This document shows positions 11,287 to 23,560 of a DNA stretch of 64,000 nucleotides, one piece after another. The first letter of the stretch is position 1. Each line of letters starts with the position of its first letter. Origin of the DNA: Mikania micrantha (taxonomy: Eukaryota; Streptophyta; Magnoliopsida; Asterales; Asteraceae); assembly GCA_009363875.1 (NCBI GenBank), contig CM018683.1, positions 68,328,666 to 68,392,665 of the forward strand, written 5' to 3'. Position numbers and translations under genes: made by a program. Under the pieces are notes generated by a model. The model was not told the origin of the DNA. It made no database searches and saw nothing but the letters and a program-made list of their open reading frames with translations.

Positions 11287-12493
11287 TGTATAACACCAAA
11301 ATTTTTAAAAGAGTTAAATGCCAAAATGGTCCCTGTGTTTATATCAAAAATGACATTTTAGTCTCTAAATAATTTTTGTTGCCATTTTAATCCTTTTGTT
11401 AGAATTTAGTTGCCAATATAGTTCTTCGTCTAAATTTTAGGTGTCATTTTAGGGACTATATTGGCAACTAAATTTCAAACACAATGATTAAAATGACAAC
11501 AAAAATTTAGACGAAGAACTATTGGTAACTAAATTCAAACACAAGGATTAAAATGGAAACAAAAATTATTTAAGAACTAAAATGACATTTCTGATATAAA
11601 CACATGGACCATTTTGGCATATAACTCTTTTTAAAACACTTCGTTCTTATTAATCACTCCGATTAAACTTGATTCGTAAAAAAGTATGATGATCCTGAAC
11701 CATTTATGAAAACTGACTATTACTGAATCACATCCTACTAGAATGACAATTAAACAAATTGATAAACTTAAAAAAATTGAATGATAAACTAATAATTCCA
11801 GATAACTTTAATCTTAAATTTGCCCGTTAACACCTCGAGTTCTTCATTTCTAATCATTTATATCCATCATCTAGGCAATAATCAACAACCCTAACTATAC
11901 CATTACGTTCAAAAACAAGATCTAATCAATCATTATCAAAGTAGAAGGTTAAAACGAGCCGTTACCTAATCTGTCGGATTTTCAGCTATAGAACAACGAT
12001 CATGACTTGTAAACTGGTTCCCTAACAAGATCTGAATGTTTAAAGGCCTTCCAATTGAAGATTTGATGATGAAAAGATGTTCTTGTTCGTCTAAAATGAA
12101 GAGAGTTCGAAAGAGTGAAATAATTTCTTCTTCCCATACAATATGATCTTTCAATCTAATCTGCCAAACCGACATGCGCTTGGCCCTGGGCGTAGCGCGC
12201 GAGAAACCCAATCCCCGATATTTTTCTTGACCTGCACGTACCGCCTAGCGAGAGAAGCTGGCGCTAGGCGTGCCGCCTGGACCCTTTGACTTTGACATTT
12301 TTGTAATTTTCTTCGTTTTGCGATTTCGAACAATCCGGAACTCCGTTTCATGTACGGTTTTCACCTATGTTCATCATTTTCACTAATTACATTAATAAAA
12401 GAAGAAGAAAAAACCTAAACCTTTAAATTTACTTTAATATGGGCACTAAAGTAATAAGATCTAGTTTTTCGTTTAACGCAATAAGGGTTAACA
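11287..12493 (-). repeat. Truncated Gypsy-type LTR, minus strand, related to the Tekay LTRs
   Basis: It starts TGTATAACACC, like the ends of the other minus-strand LTRs here (TGTAACACCC). The stretch 11860-11970 and the block 12308-12380 match, in reverse complement, the Tekay LTRs at 43583 and 52764, including the segments around GATCTAATCAATCA and GCGATTTCG. The other LTR end is missing. The sequence runs into a TA-associated element at about 12494. A MITE (11311-11627) is inserted close to its end. Confidence 0.7.
11311..11627. mobile_element. Mutator-like MITE, 317 bp, 9-bp target duplication
   Basis: Long terminal inverted repeats start GAGTTAAATGCCAAAATGG and end CCATTTTGGCATATAACTC. 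The inverted similarity continues deep into the element, so it could fold into one long hairpin. TTTTTAAAA flanks it at 11302-11310 and 11628-11636. Nine-base duplications with long inverted repeats are typical of Mutator-like elements, but the AT-only duplication is weak evidence. Confidence 0.75.
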
Positions 12494-15417
12494 TTTGAAC
12501 CAACTTGAGATGAGGAAACTATGGAAACCCAATACTTGGTCCACAATTTGTCACATCATTCTTCCTTTTTAATAACCTAATTATATTGAATTGCAATAAT
12601 GTCATTTTCACCACATGTACCAACACACACTATTTTATTAATTAACCACATTTTCTCTCTTCAAATTCAAATAAAAAATAAAAATTTTAATTTTTAAATA
12701 GTTCCCCCTCTTTTCTTTACCCATTAGAATTTTTAATGAAATAAAATGTTTTACATTATGCTGGCTGAAATTAAGAGCTGTCATTGTTACATCTATTTTA
12801 CGTTGTTTGAGGTTATTTTGTATATTTATTGTCATATCTAAAACATTGCTTAGTTTATATATATCACACTTTAACATTTTTTTTTCCAACTACTACTTTG
12901 TTTTCACTATTCATTTTCAAGCATACCAACCTCAAAAAAAAAACTCCAATATCCATTAAAGAACAAGAGCCAGAAGGTAAAGCAAATATTAAACACATAT
13001 CAAATTTCGCACCTTTTTAACTGGCTATATTCCAACAAATATGCGCTACTACAATATTTTCGTGTAATAATATTACATATATAATATTTTTAACAAATAA
13101 AAAACATGAAAAAATACACGGTTACGTTATGTTTACACAGGAATGCAGAACCATATTATTTCGATCAACTCTTTATAATTTTGAAAAATATTGATTTTGA
13201 AGATTTGTTTCCCTCTTTAAACACTAGTTAAAATAATTGCTTTAATCTTTTTGAATAGTATACATGCATTTAATAATTGTTTGTTCCAAATCAATTAGAT
13301 AAGAAAATAAAATATGTCTTCTACAATAACGTTACTTTGTAATGGTTATTTTTAAAAACTATGTAAAGTAGGGGTGCTCACGAGCCGAACCGAGCCGAGC
13401 CAGGGTCAGTTCAGACTCGGCTCGATTTGCAAACCAAGCCTGAAATATGGGCTCAGATTTGGCTTGTTTTTAACCAAGCTAGCTCGGATCGGCTCATTTT
13501 TGCCTCGATTTTTACATCAGAAAGAAGAGGCGTGAATATATGGAAATAGGAATTAAGAATATGATTTAGGAATTAGGTTTTCTTTTATTTTTTTATTTTT
13601 ATTTTTTAACATAATTCCAAAATAACATCAAAGTATATTTATCAGTAAAAGTAACCTTATAGTTTCATATTTTAGTATAACATGTTGTAAAAACGAGCGA
13701 GCTACGAGCCGAGCCAGCTCTAGCTTGGACTCGGCTCGGTTACAAAATGAGCTGCCTCGGTTGCAAACGAGCTTTATTCAAGCCGAGCTCTATCCGAGCT
13801 TTTTCCGAACGAGCTACGAGCCGAATCCGAGTTTCGAGCTTTTTGGACAGCTTAATGTAAAGGTTACTTTTTATTTTATATAAGAATCTTGTTATATTTC
13901 AAGTAATATTCCTTTTAATTTACGCTTAATTTTATATTCATTTCCGAAATGTTTCATTCTTTTTATATTTAAATTTTAAATAACAAAAGTATATTGATTT
14001 TGAACAAACTGGTATATATTATTTCATTCCAATGCCACGTATAATCGAATATTATTATTGTTATTTATATTTTGTACAACCAGAAATTAACTAAAGATCA
14101 ATGTTTTATTTAACGGAATTTTACAGTTATAAAATATTACATACATAATATTTTTAACAAATAAAAAACATAAAAAATACACTGTTACGTTAAGTTTACA
14201 CAGGATGCAAAACCATATTATTTTGTCCAGCAATTTATAATTTTGAAAAATATTGATTTTCAAGACTTGTTTACCTACTTAAAACACTAGCTAAAATACT
14301 TTGATGAGTTGACATTTTGAAGATAGTACACAAAGCATTTTATGTTTACTTTTTCCTAAATATATAATCGTATATTTAAATTGTACTTGTGTACTATAAG
14401 TTAGAATAATTAAGACACCCTCATATATTTAAATTGTACTTGTGTACTATAAGTAAAGAAATAAGATTTAAACAACTTATAAATATATGTGTTACATTGA
14501 TGTTACATTACATGTCAGTTCCAAATTTTTTACGACCTTCATTTCTTTGTGTTTTTGTGGCATGGTATACGTTGTTACAATAGATATATGCAGTTAATTT
14601 ATCACTAAATCGGTCATAATATTTTGAACATCTTTTTACCTTGTTACAGCGATTATATATATATATATATTTATGCACTTAATTTATCCCTGAAACCGAT
14701 CCTAAAAATTTAAACATTTTTTTACTTTGTTACAGTGATTTTATACAATACAATTCAGGTTTTAGATCACGTAAAACCTAAAACCGCTTTAAAATCCGGT
14801 TTCTAACTTGTGTACATATTTCTAACATAGTGTTAAATGTATGTAAAAGAAAATATTTATTTATGTTAAAGAAAATATTTCTAAGACATTCAAAATTACA
14901 TATATGTAACTTTTATGTAATATCTTTGTAACAGTTGGTCACATAAATAAAATTAATAAAATGGAACCATACTACATATATGTTATATACATTTACAACG
15001 AATGTTAAATAAATGTAACAAAATCAAAGTAACTTCAAATTTATTCAAGAACACATGCAAACATAAATTAACATAATTATTCATGTAACTTCGATGTAAC
15101 ATAATACAAATAAAAAATACGTAATTGAAATAATTTTGAATGACGTAACTTCGATGTAACATAATACAGTATTAAAGATAGGGAAGTACATGGGGTAGTT
15201 CAGACTGATAAAGTTGGTGAAGTGTTTTATTATTTGAAAATTAGAAAGAGTACAAATGGGTATTTTACCAATTTACCCTTGGTGTACTTTTGTATACTTT
15301 AACCATCTTATCTTACTTTTCAATATTAATCTCATCCATCCAAAATTTGAATCAATGGCTATAATCTAGTTTCCAAAGTTTCTTCATCTAGACCAAGTTT
15401 ACAAAATAACCATGCCA
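12494..15417. mobile_element. TA-microsatellite-bounded TIR element, about 2.9 kb
   Basis: The left end (TTGAACCAACTTGAGATG, then GGAAACTATGGAAACCC) matches the starts at about 22059 and 22826. The right end (TTTCCAAAGTTTCTTC..GTTTACAAAATAACCATGCC) matches the end at 26621 and is followed by (TA)n. Internal sequence at 12755-13100 parallels 23570-23950. A hAT MITE (13369-13854) sits inside, flanked by two copies of a segment of about 170 bp (13062-13234 and 14126-14295). No intact coding region is seen. Confidence 0.5.
13369..13854. mobile_element. hAT-type MITE with GAGCCGAGCC repeats, 486 bp
   Basis: A perfect 8-bp duplication ATGTAAAG is at 13361-13368 and 13855-13862. The element starts TAGGGGTGCTCACGAGCC and ends GGACAGCTTA, so the outermost inverted repeats have decayed. 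Many inverted copies of CGAGCC/GGCTCG fill both ends, as in known plant hAT MITEs of this look. Confidence 0.75.
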
Positions 15418-15432
15418 TATATATATATATAT

Positions 15433-15842
15433 AGGATTGTGATCTAATTATAACCCCCTTATGGCAATAATCCATTAACTCTAATTACCCAATCAAAATT
15501 AAACACATGATTTTATATTATTAAATCTGATGAGGGCATATTAGTAATTTGGTTTATGTACTAACTTACCCCCTTTTTTTTATACACTCATAACTTTTTT
15601 ATACTATAATATTTTTTTATGAAAATTGCACCACTTTACTGGTCTTATTTTTCTTTTTAATTCCGTTATAGTCTTGACTAGGTTTTTTTATTTTTTTTCG
15701 GATGTTAATATTTACACCAATGTAACAAGTATAAAAATAACAAATTATTTGTAACGAGCTGTAACGAATTTAGGTTCATCTTCCCAAAGTTATTTGGGTT
15801 AGCGCGCATTTAGTGGGTTATGTAAAATTCTATGCCCTACCT

Positions 15843-15845
<3 letters not shown>
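15433..15845. mobile_element. Short TA-flanked element, no coding capacity
   Basis: It lies between (TA)n runs at about 15417-15433 and 15846-15887. It is clearly related to 16213-16500: both carry ATTGCACCA, then CTCTTTAATTCCGTTATAGTC-like sequence, then a poly-T-rich stretch. I read it as a second family of TA-bounded elements. Confidence 0.4.
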
Positions 15846-15890
<45 letters not shown>

Positions 15891-16174
15891 GATGGTTCCA
15901 TTGTTAATCCTCCCTTATATCGTTAACCCGTGTTAACCCGGCATTTTTTGCCCGAATCTTTGTTTTTTTTTCATGGTTTTGTTATACATAAATAGGGGGT
16001 TTCTTTTTTGTATTTTTCTAATTCATCACCGTTTAGAAATTATTTACAAATGTAAGTAAATGTAATTTACTTACATTTAGTAAATGTAATTTTAAAAAAA
16101 AACAAAGATTCGGGCAAAAAATGCCGGGTTAACACGGGTTAACGATATAAGGGAGGGTTAACATTTGAACCTCT

Positions 16175-16212
<38 letters not shown>
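15846..16212. mobile_element. MITE 15888-16177 inserted in a (TA)n tract
   Basis: A 290-bp element has inverted arms of about 84 bases (15888-15971 and 16094-16177). The inner 60 or so are nearly perfect, including CGTTAACCCGTGTTAACCCG. It is flanked by (TA)n at 15846-15887 and 16178-16212, as expected for insertion into or capture of a TA microsatellite. The spacer holds a further small palindrome near 16040-16075. No ORF. Confidence 0.8.
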
Positions 16213-16217
<5 letters not shown>

Positions 16218-17100
16218 GGGGATGAAATTTTTTATAACCCTCATCTTTTGCTACAACTACATAACTCATTTCAACCAATCATAAACTTACACATAAGCTT
16301 TTCATTAAAATATTAAAAAGGGCATATAGTCATTTTACCTTTATAAGTTCCCCCCCTCTTTTTTAAACATTAATAACTCTTTTATAATATATTATTTTTT
16401 GAAAAAAATTGCACCATTATATTCGTCTCATTTTTCTCTTTAATTCCGTTATAGTCTCGACTAATTTTTTTTACTTTTTTTAGATGCCTATATTTACATT
16501 ATTGTAACGAGCTTAAATATAACAAATTTATTTGAAATTTTTTTAAAAATGATAAATTACAGTGATGTAATTTACATTGACGTAAAATTCGGTTTCGGTT
16601 TTTTTCGGTTAATTTGGTTCCGGTTCGGTTTTTTCGGTTAATTCGGTTCGTTTTTTTGGCTTTTTGCTCATCCCTAATTTGTAACGAGCCTAAATACAAC
16701 AAATTAGTTTGAATTTTTTTCAAACAATGATAAATTACATCACTATAATTATCATTGTTAGAGAAAAAAAATCAAAATAATGTGTTATATTACATCACTG
16801 TAATTTATCATTGTAATTATCATTGTTAGAAAAAAAATAAAATAATGTGTTATATTACATCACTGTAATTTATCATTGTTAGAAAAAAATTCAAAATAAT
16901 GTGTTATATTTATGCTCGTTATATCGATGTTAATAATGGACAATGAGAAAAAAAAATAAAAAACTAGTCAACATTATAACGGGAATTAAAGAGAAAATTA
17001 CATCACTGTAAATAATGTGTTATATCGATGTTAATAATGGTGCAATTTTTTTAAAAAAATAATATAGTATAAAAAAGTTATGAATGTTTAACTTCATATA
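16213..17100. mobile_element. Element with inverted arms, related to 15433-15845
   Basis: The segment 16370-16475 (ATTGCACCATTATATTCG, then AATTCCGTTATAGTC) recurs inverted at 16948-17090 (TATAACGGGAATTAAAGAG, TGGTGCAATTTTT). Between the arms are repeated TTACATCACTGTAATTTATC units (16730-16890) and a CGGTT-rich block (16585-16680) that resembles the end of another MITE. No coding sequence seen. Confidence 0.45.
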
Positions 17101-18613
17101 TATAATGTAACATCAATGTAATATGTATATTCTGCAACAAAAAAAAAAAAAGAATACTCTGGTTACACTAACTTTATATATGTAGTTTGTATGGAAACCT
17201 AAGTTATAAAATATTTGAGCAAAAAAATAATACAAATTATAAAAATATTGAGCAAAATATAAAACTCATAACATAATACTCTAGTTACACTATGTAACAT
17301 GATTCCATTTTATTAATTTTATATACGGAAGCAATTGTTACATCTATGTTACATTGATCTTACATAAAAGTTACATATATGTAATTTTAAATGTCTTTGA
17401 AATATTTTCTTTTAAATATATGTAACACTGTTTTACAAATATGTTACACTAAGTGTACCTCAGTCAACTGAACCGGTATCGGTTCTTAGCTAGTTTTTAA
17501 ATAGATTTTTAGGTTTCAAGTGACCTGAGCCCTAAATTGTATTATATATGTAACAATGTTGTAAAAAGGTAAAAAGATGTTCAATTTTTTTGGACTAATG
17601 TAGTGATAAAAAAACTGCATATATGTAATGTAACATCAATATAACACGTATTTCAAATTAAGGGTGTTCGGAAAAACCGAAAACCGTTTAAAACCGATAA
17701 CCGAACCGTATCCGTAACCGATAAACGAATCGAAATCTAAATTCGGTTCGGTTCCTAACCGCATCCGAATTCTGAATTTGATTTTCGGTTCAGTTAACGG
17801 TTTCAATTTTTTTTGAATTCGTTTTGTTCAGTTTATTCGGTTTACCGGTTAAACCGAATTCACATTTAAATTTTTAGTAATAATATATAAGGTTGAATTC
17901 GGTTTATTCGATTTTTAACCGGTTTATTTGGTTTTTAATTTGTTTGTTCCGTTGAATTCGGTTTGGTTTGGTTAACGGTTAGGGAAATTTTTTCTTGAAT
18001 ACCGATTATGCAGAACCAAATAAACCGAACAAAGCATATATACCAAAGTTAAAAAATAATATATACAGCAAAGCTACAAAATTAATAACAAAATATATTT
18101 GTTGTTTGTCCGGAAGGTTGGTCGGAATAATTTAGTGATTAGTAGATACATAATTTAAAAAAAATTAATATCATTCATGAGAACATTATTCGTACAATAC
18201 AAATTTAATAGAATAATATAAGTACAATGACAAATAAAAATGTAATTAAAATAATCATGTGATTTGACAATAGTACAATGATAATGTGATTTGTCAATTC
18301 ATTGCTTCTCTTTGTAAGTGACAAAAGTTTAAAACTCTATTAGTCAAGTAAAGTTAAATAATGATTATAAAAACATGAGGTTTCTTGTGATATATATTAC
18401 TAGAATAATTAGATTAATCAAATTTTGTTTACATAACATATGTGTAACGATAACGAGATTTTAGTCAAAATTTAGTTATTTTATTATACAACTAATGTAT
18501 TGTTTAAAAAAAACTAATAGTACCTGAGTTAATTTGAAGTTATATAAAATAAAAACAACCATTTGACATACTTTGCGTATATGTAACATTGATGTAACAC
18601 TGCGTAAATATAT
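17101..18613. other. AT-rich repeat mosaic with a CCGAACC-rich MITE-like block
   Basis: Most of it is GTTACAT/ATGTAAC-rich low-complexity DNA. From about 17658 (TAAGGGTGTTCGG) to about 18030 there are dense AACCGAA/TTCGGTT repeats like those of hAT MITEs, but I could not fix ends or a target duplication. No gene seen. Confidence 0.4.
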
Positions 18614-21395
18614 TGTAACACCCAAACTTTACACACGATTATACGTGTCCCATTTTTAGCTCCCAATTAAACTTTTTCATAAATTATGTTCGGAAGCGTG
18701 AAATTAACATTTCATTATTTAAACACACTTAATTTCAAATCATTTACATATATGATTAATAAAAACTAGTGTGTTTAAGTTTAATACCACCAAGGATTTT
18801 ACATAACGTTTGCTTCAGCTTCACAACGTGCCCGATCTGATCACCCAATGCATATCTATCTTTAACCTGTAACATCACATATAAGTCACAATTAGTTCAT
18901 ATGAACTAAGTAAGTAACCCCTCCCAGATTTCCCAAAACTCATTTTAACACATCCACATATATATCGTATAGATGTTAATCATGTTTAGATGATAATATA
19001 TCATATTCAAACATCAACTTGCACCTAACACACATGGCGCATTTATTTCCCTTTAATGGGACATTTTCACAAATATGAGCATATCATCTAATTCAACTCT
19101 ACCACCGACACTTCTGGCTAAATTTAAAACACCAAATATATAAAAATATATAATTATTGGCTCAACCAATTACCCACCCACCTGTGGTTTCAACAATTTA
19201 GTTTTCAAATTAACCGGTTATCCACACATTTGTGGTATCATACATATATATTAAGTCTTAAGATGTTCACCCACTGGTCCTTCCATCTAAGACAATTGCC
19301 AGCACCTCTGACTATCCACCATTGTGGAGTCATACATATAGTAAGTCTTAAGATGTTCACCCACCGGTACTTCCATCTAAGACAATTGCTAGCACCTCTA
19401 GCTATCCACCATTGTGGAGTCATAAATAATTCAAGTCTTAAGATGTTCACCCACCGGTACTTCCATCTAAGACAATTGCCAGCATCATCCACCATTGTGG
19501 AGTCATACATATAGTAAGTCTTAAGATGTTCACCCACCGGTACTTCCATCTAAGACAATTGCTAGCACCTCTAGCTATCCACCATTGAGGAGTCATAAAT
19601 ATTAAATCTAAGATGTTCACCCACCGATACTTCCATATAGACAATTGCCAGCACCTCTGGCTATCCACCATTGTGGAGTCATAACAACAAAATGTAAAAA
19701 TACATTTTTCACAATCAGAATTCAAACTGAGTCAATTCTTTTCTAATTGACTCTCACAATGTAATACTATCATATTACGAATCATCAACTATTGCTCACA
19801 ATCATTTAATCAAAATTACACTATGGTGTTCACATTCATGTACTTCCACCATACCTATTTGTCAGCACCTCTGATAGTTCAAACATTTGTGATATCATAA
19901 TTAATTTAAGTCTGGAGATGTTCACCCACCGGTACTTTAAGACATTTGCTAACACCTCTAGCTATCCACACATTTGTGGAATCATACTCAAACACCGGCT
20001 CATCCGGCTATTCTTATGCAATCTGTGTTGCATATTCAATTCAATCGTAACATAAACACATTGGAACTTAACATATGTACTTTAGAGTCTATTAACTCAA
20101 TTAGTTCCAATCGAGTTACGCACATTCATTCAAATGAATCAATCAATATATATACATCACAATCAAGTAGACTCTTTCTACTACTTATATGTAATGTTAC
20201 AGTAAATTGAGTAACGTACCTGGTTCAAGCGGTTGTTCACTTCCTACAACCTCTTTTCCACTTCTGTGAATTGTCACTTGACTTTCACCACCAACACCTA
20301 GTGGCATATTCACACATATACAACTATATTCAATACATATAACACATATAATCAAGTTCAACACACTTGACTGATTTGACTTCCTCAAAGTTAATTTATC
20401 ACATAATTGGCTCTATCTTACTATTCTTAGTCAGTTTTATTCAATTATTATAATTAGTCATATCCCATGCCTTCCTTAGGCATTTCATCAAATAATTGAT
20501 GTTTATTATATTAGTTATGATCTCAATTACTTCTTTTAATCAAAATTCATTTATGATCATAACTGTTAATAATTTTTAACATCAATTCATCACAATTATC
20601 ATTTAACCCATGGATCATAATCCATATTTCATTTAAATCATATTCTATCCATTCCTACTAGTTATCACACCATGATATGGGTTTCATAACAACCGGACAT
20701 TATCCCGGCTTCAAAACGAAGATTTCACCGTCAAAATATCAAGTTCTTCGTTTCTAACAACCCCTAATTATCAACTAGGCACTAATCAATACCCATAATC
20801 ATAGTAATATATTCAAAACTAGATTTAATCCACAAAATATTAAACTAGTAGGATAAAACGAATCGTTACCCAATCGAACGGATGCTCGGTTGCAAAACAA
20901 CGATTAAGAGTTGTAGAATCGAACTCTAGCTCGATCCGAACGTCCTGGTAGCTTTAAAATACTGATCTAGCAACAAAAAGTTGCTCTGTTCGTCCCCTAC
21001 TTTAATTTTTGTCGAAATATTAAAAAAATAATCTTCTTAATCGAATTCTGATAAGGTAAAGAATCTGTCAAACCGCCATACCCGTCGCGTACCGCGAAGG
21101 AGGGCTCAAGAGCTCTTCGTGTACCGCGAAGCAATTCGGGGAAATCAGATATTTTGGGTTCTTCGCGTACCGTGAAGGAACCTCAAAACCACCTTCGCGT
21201 ACCGCGACGAGTCCCAAAACATAATATCTTTGTAATTTTCATCGTTTCGCGATTCCGGACAATCCGTAAATCCGTTTTGCGCACGGTTTTCTCCCACGTT
21301 CATGATTTCTCACATACTTTCAACTTGTAACAATAACAATCGTTATTTTACCAATTATTCCAAATACATTTTATTATTAAAAGCAGGTTGTTACA
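18614..21395 (-). mobile_element. Solo LTR of a Gypsy-type element, 2.8 kb
   Basis: It starts TGTAACACCC and ends GGTTGTTACA, with TATAT on both sides (18609-18613, 21396-21400). The match is perfect but lies in AT-rich DNA. No internal retroviral domain is present. The block 21236-21300 matches, in reverse complement, the Tekay LTRs of this window (GTTTCGCGATTCCGG, then CCGTTTTGCG and CGGTTTTC), so it belongs to the same broad lineage. A tandem repeat of about 88 bp fills 19225-19690. Confidence 0.8.
19225..19990. repeat. Tandem repeat of about 88 bp inside the solo LTR
   Basis: Units contain AAGTCTTAAGATGTTCACCC, ACTTCCATCTAAGACAATTG and CTATCCACCATTGTGGAGTC. Five close copies run from about 19250 to 19690, with degenerate copies before and at 19910-19990. 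The short ORFs on both strands here come from the repeat. Confidence 0.85.
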
Positions 21396-21489
21396 TATAT
21401 CCAGCCCTTTAAATCAGAAAAAAAATATGTCATCTTTTTAAAAATGACGGGAATAAAATAAAAGCATAACTATTCAAATTGAATTATTT

Positions 21490-23035
21490 GAAGAAAAAAA
21501 AGGAATATTAATTGAAAAAAGGAATGAATGCGGATCTTTATTACTGAAAAAGGAATATTACTTGAAAAAAAAAAAGAATATAAAAAAATTGAAGTTAAAT
21601 AAATGCAAACCTTTAAATCAGAAAAAAAGGGTTGTAATGCTATAAAATCTGGTGAAAATAAAAAAAAAACATAACCAAACAACGTGTAAGGTATGACAAT
21701 AAATTTACACAATATCCCGAAAAACGTAACATTAATGTAACAACGACAACCTTTATGCACAACCCTCATCCTATCAAACATTTTATTCAATTAAAAATTC
21801 TGGGGGGAAAATAAAAGAGGGAGAGTATTTAAAAATTTAATCTTTTATTTTTTATTTGAATTTGAAGAGAGAGAATGTTGTTAAATAATAAAATATTGTA
21901 CGGTGATAAATGTGAAGAAAAAGACTATATTGTCGTTATATTATATTGGATTATTAAAATAAATGATGATGTGGCTAAATGTGGACCAAACATATGGATT
22001 CTAAAGTTTCTTGAACTAAATAGGATTTCTAAAATATACATAGCCTATATATATATATTGAAAACCCATGTGATATAAGAAAACTTTGCAAACCCAATAC
22101 TTGGTCCACAATCTGCCACATCATTATTTCCTTTTATTAACATTATTAAATACAATGGCATTTTCGTCTTTTACTCCATTTGTACCATCACACACTATTT
22201 TATTAATTTACCACATTATATCTCATTAAATTCAAATAATAAAGAAAAGAAATTAATTTTGAAATAGAAAAAAAGGAATATTACTTGAAAAAAGGAATGA
22301 ATGCGGATCTTAATTACTGAAAAAGGAATATTACATGAAAAAAAAGAATATAAAAAAATTGAAGTTAAATAAATGCAAACCTTTAAATCAGAAAAAAAGG
22401 GTTGTAATGTTATAAAATCTGGTGAAAATAAAAAAAAACATAACCAAACAATGTGTAAGGTATGACAATAAATATACACAATATCCCGAAAAACGTAACA
22501 TTAATGTAACAACGACAACACTTATGCACAACCCTCATCCTATCAAACATTTTATTCAATTAAAAATTCTGGGGGAAAATAAAAGAGGGAGAGTGTTTAA
22601 AAATTTAATCTTTTATTTTTTATTTGAATTTGAAGAGAGAGAATGTTGTTAAATAATAAAATATTGTATGGTGATAAATGTGAAGAAAAATACTATATTG
22701 TCGTTCTATTATATTGGATTATTAAAATAAAATGATGATGTGGCTAAATGTGGACCAAACATATGGATTCTAAAGTTTCTTGAACTAGATATGGTTTCTA
22801 AAATATAGATAGCCTATATATATATTGAAAACCCATGTGAGACAAGAAAACTTTGCAAACCCAATACTTGGTCCACAATCTGCCACATCATTATTTCCTT
22901 TTATTAACATTATTAAATACAATGGCATTTTCGTCTTTTACTCCATTTGTACCATCACACGCTATTTTATTAATTTACCACATTATCTCTCATTAAATTC
23001 AAATAATAAAGAAAAGAAATTAATTTTGAAATATT
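21490..23035. repeat. Direct duplication of a 773-bp unit
   Basis: 21490-22262 and 22263-23035 are nearly the same in sequence. For example, GGAATGAATGCGGATCTT is at 21521 and 22294, and AACATTAATGTAACAACGAC lies near both 21727 and 22498. Differences are scattered substitutions and small indels. The unit includes a (TA)n with both element ends beside it, so one period probably equals one small TA-bounded element (about 22059-22814). Confidence 0.85.
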
Positions 23036-23560
23036 CTCCCCTTTTACTTTCCCACCAGAAATTTTCTTGGTTTGAAATTTTTAATAACTTGCTAGTTGTA
23101 TATAATTGCTGTCGTGTTACATCAAAGTTACGGTGTTTAATTTCAGCTCTAATACCAAAAGAATTTAATTTTTAAATATATCGTACATTTTATTTTTCCC
23201 ACCTTTTATTTTTCTCACCATTTATTTTCCCAACTTTTTAAATATTTCCCCCCTTTGATTTTCTCACCATTTTTGTTCTTATTAAAATTAATTTTTAAAT
23301 ATTCCCCTTTTTACCTTCCTACCAGAAATTTTTGTTTAGTTTAAATTTTTAATAGTTTCCTGGTTGTATATAATTGCTGTCATGTTACATTAAAGTTACG
23401 GTGTTCAATTTCAGCTCAAAAACAAAAGAACTAACTTTTTAAATATTTCATACATTTTATTTTTCCCACCTTTTATTTTCCCATCATTTGTTTTCCTCAA
23501 CTTTTTAAATATTCCCTCTTTCATTTTCTAACCATTTGTGTTCTTATTCAAATTAAATGC
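23036..23560. repeat. Two tandem copies of about 268 bp
   Basis: TTGTATATAATTGCTGTC is found at 23096 and 23364, followed in both by GTTACAT, AAAGTTACGGTGTT and AATTTCAGCTC. T-rich pyrimidine blocks (TTTTCCCACC type) follow each. A weaker third start is at about 23571. No gene. Confidence 0.75.

Noticed and set aside
19230..19725. ORFs of about 80-100 codons on both strands
   Set aside because: They arise from the 88-bp tandem repeat in the solo LTR and carry its periodicity only.
21470..22479. Phe-rich hydrophobic ORFs on the minus strand, seen twice
   Set aside because: AT-rich duplicated element sequence; the copies only reflect the 773-bp duplication.
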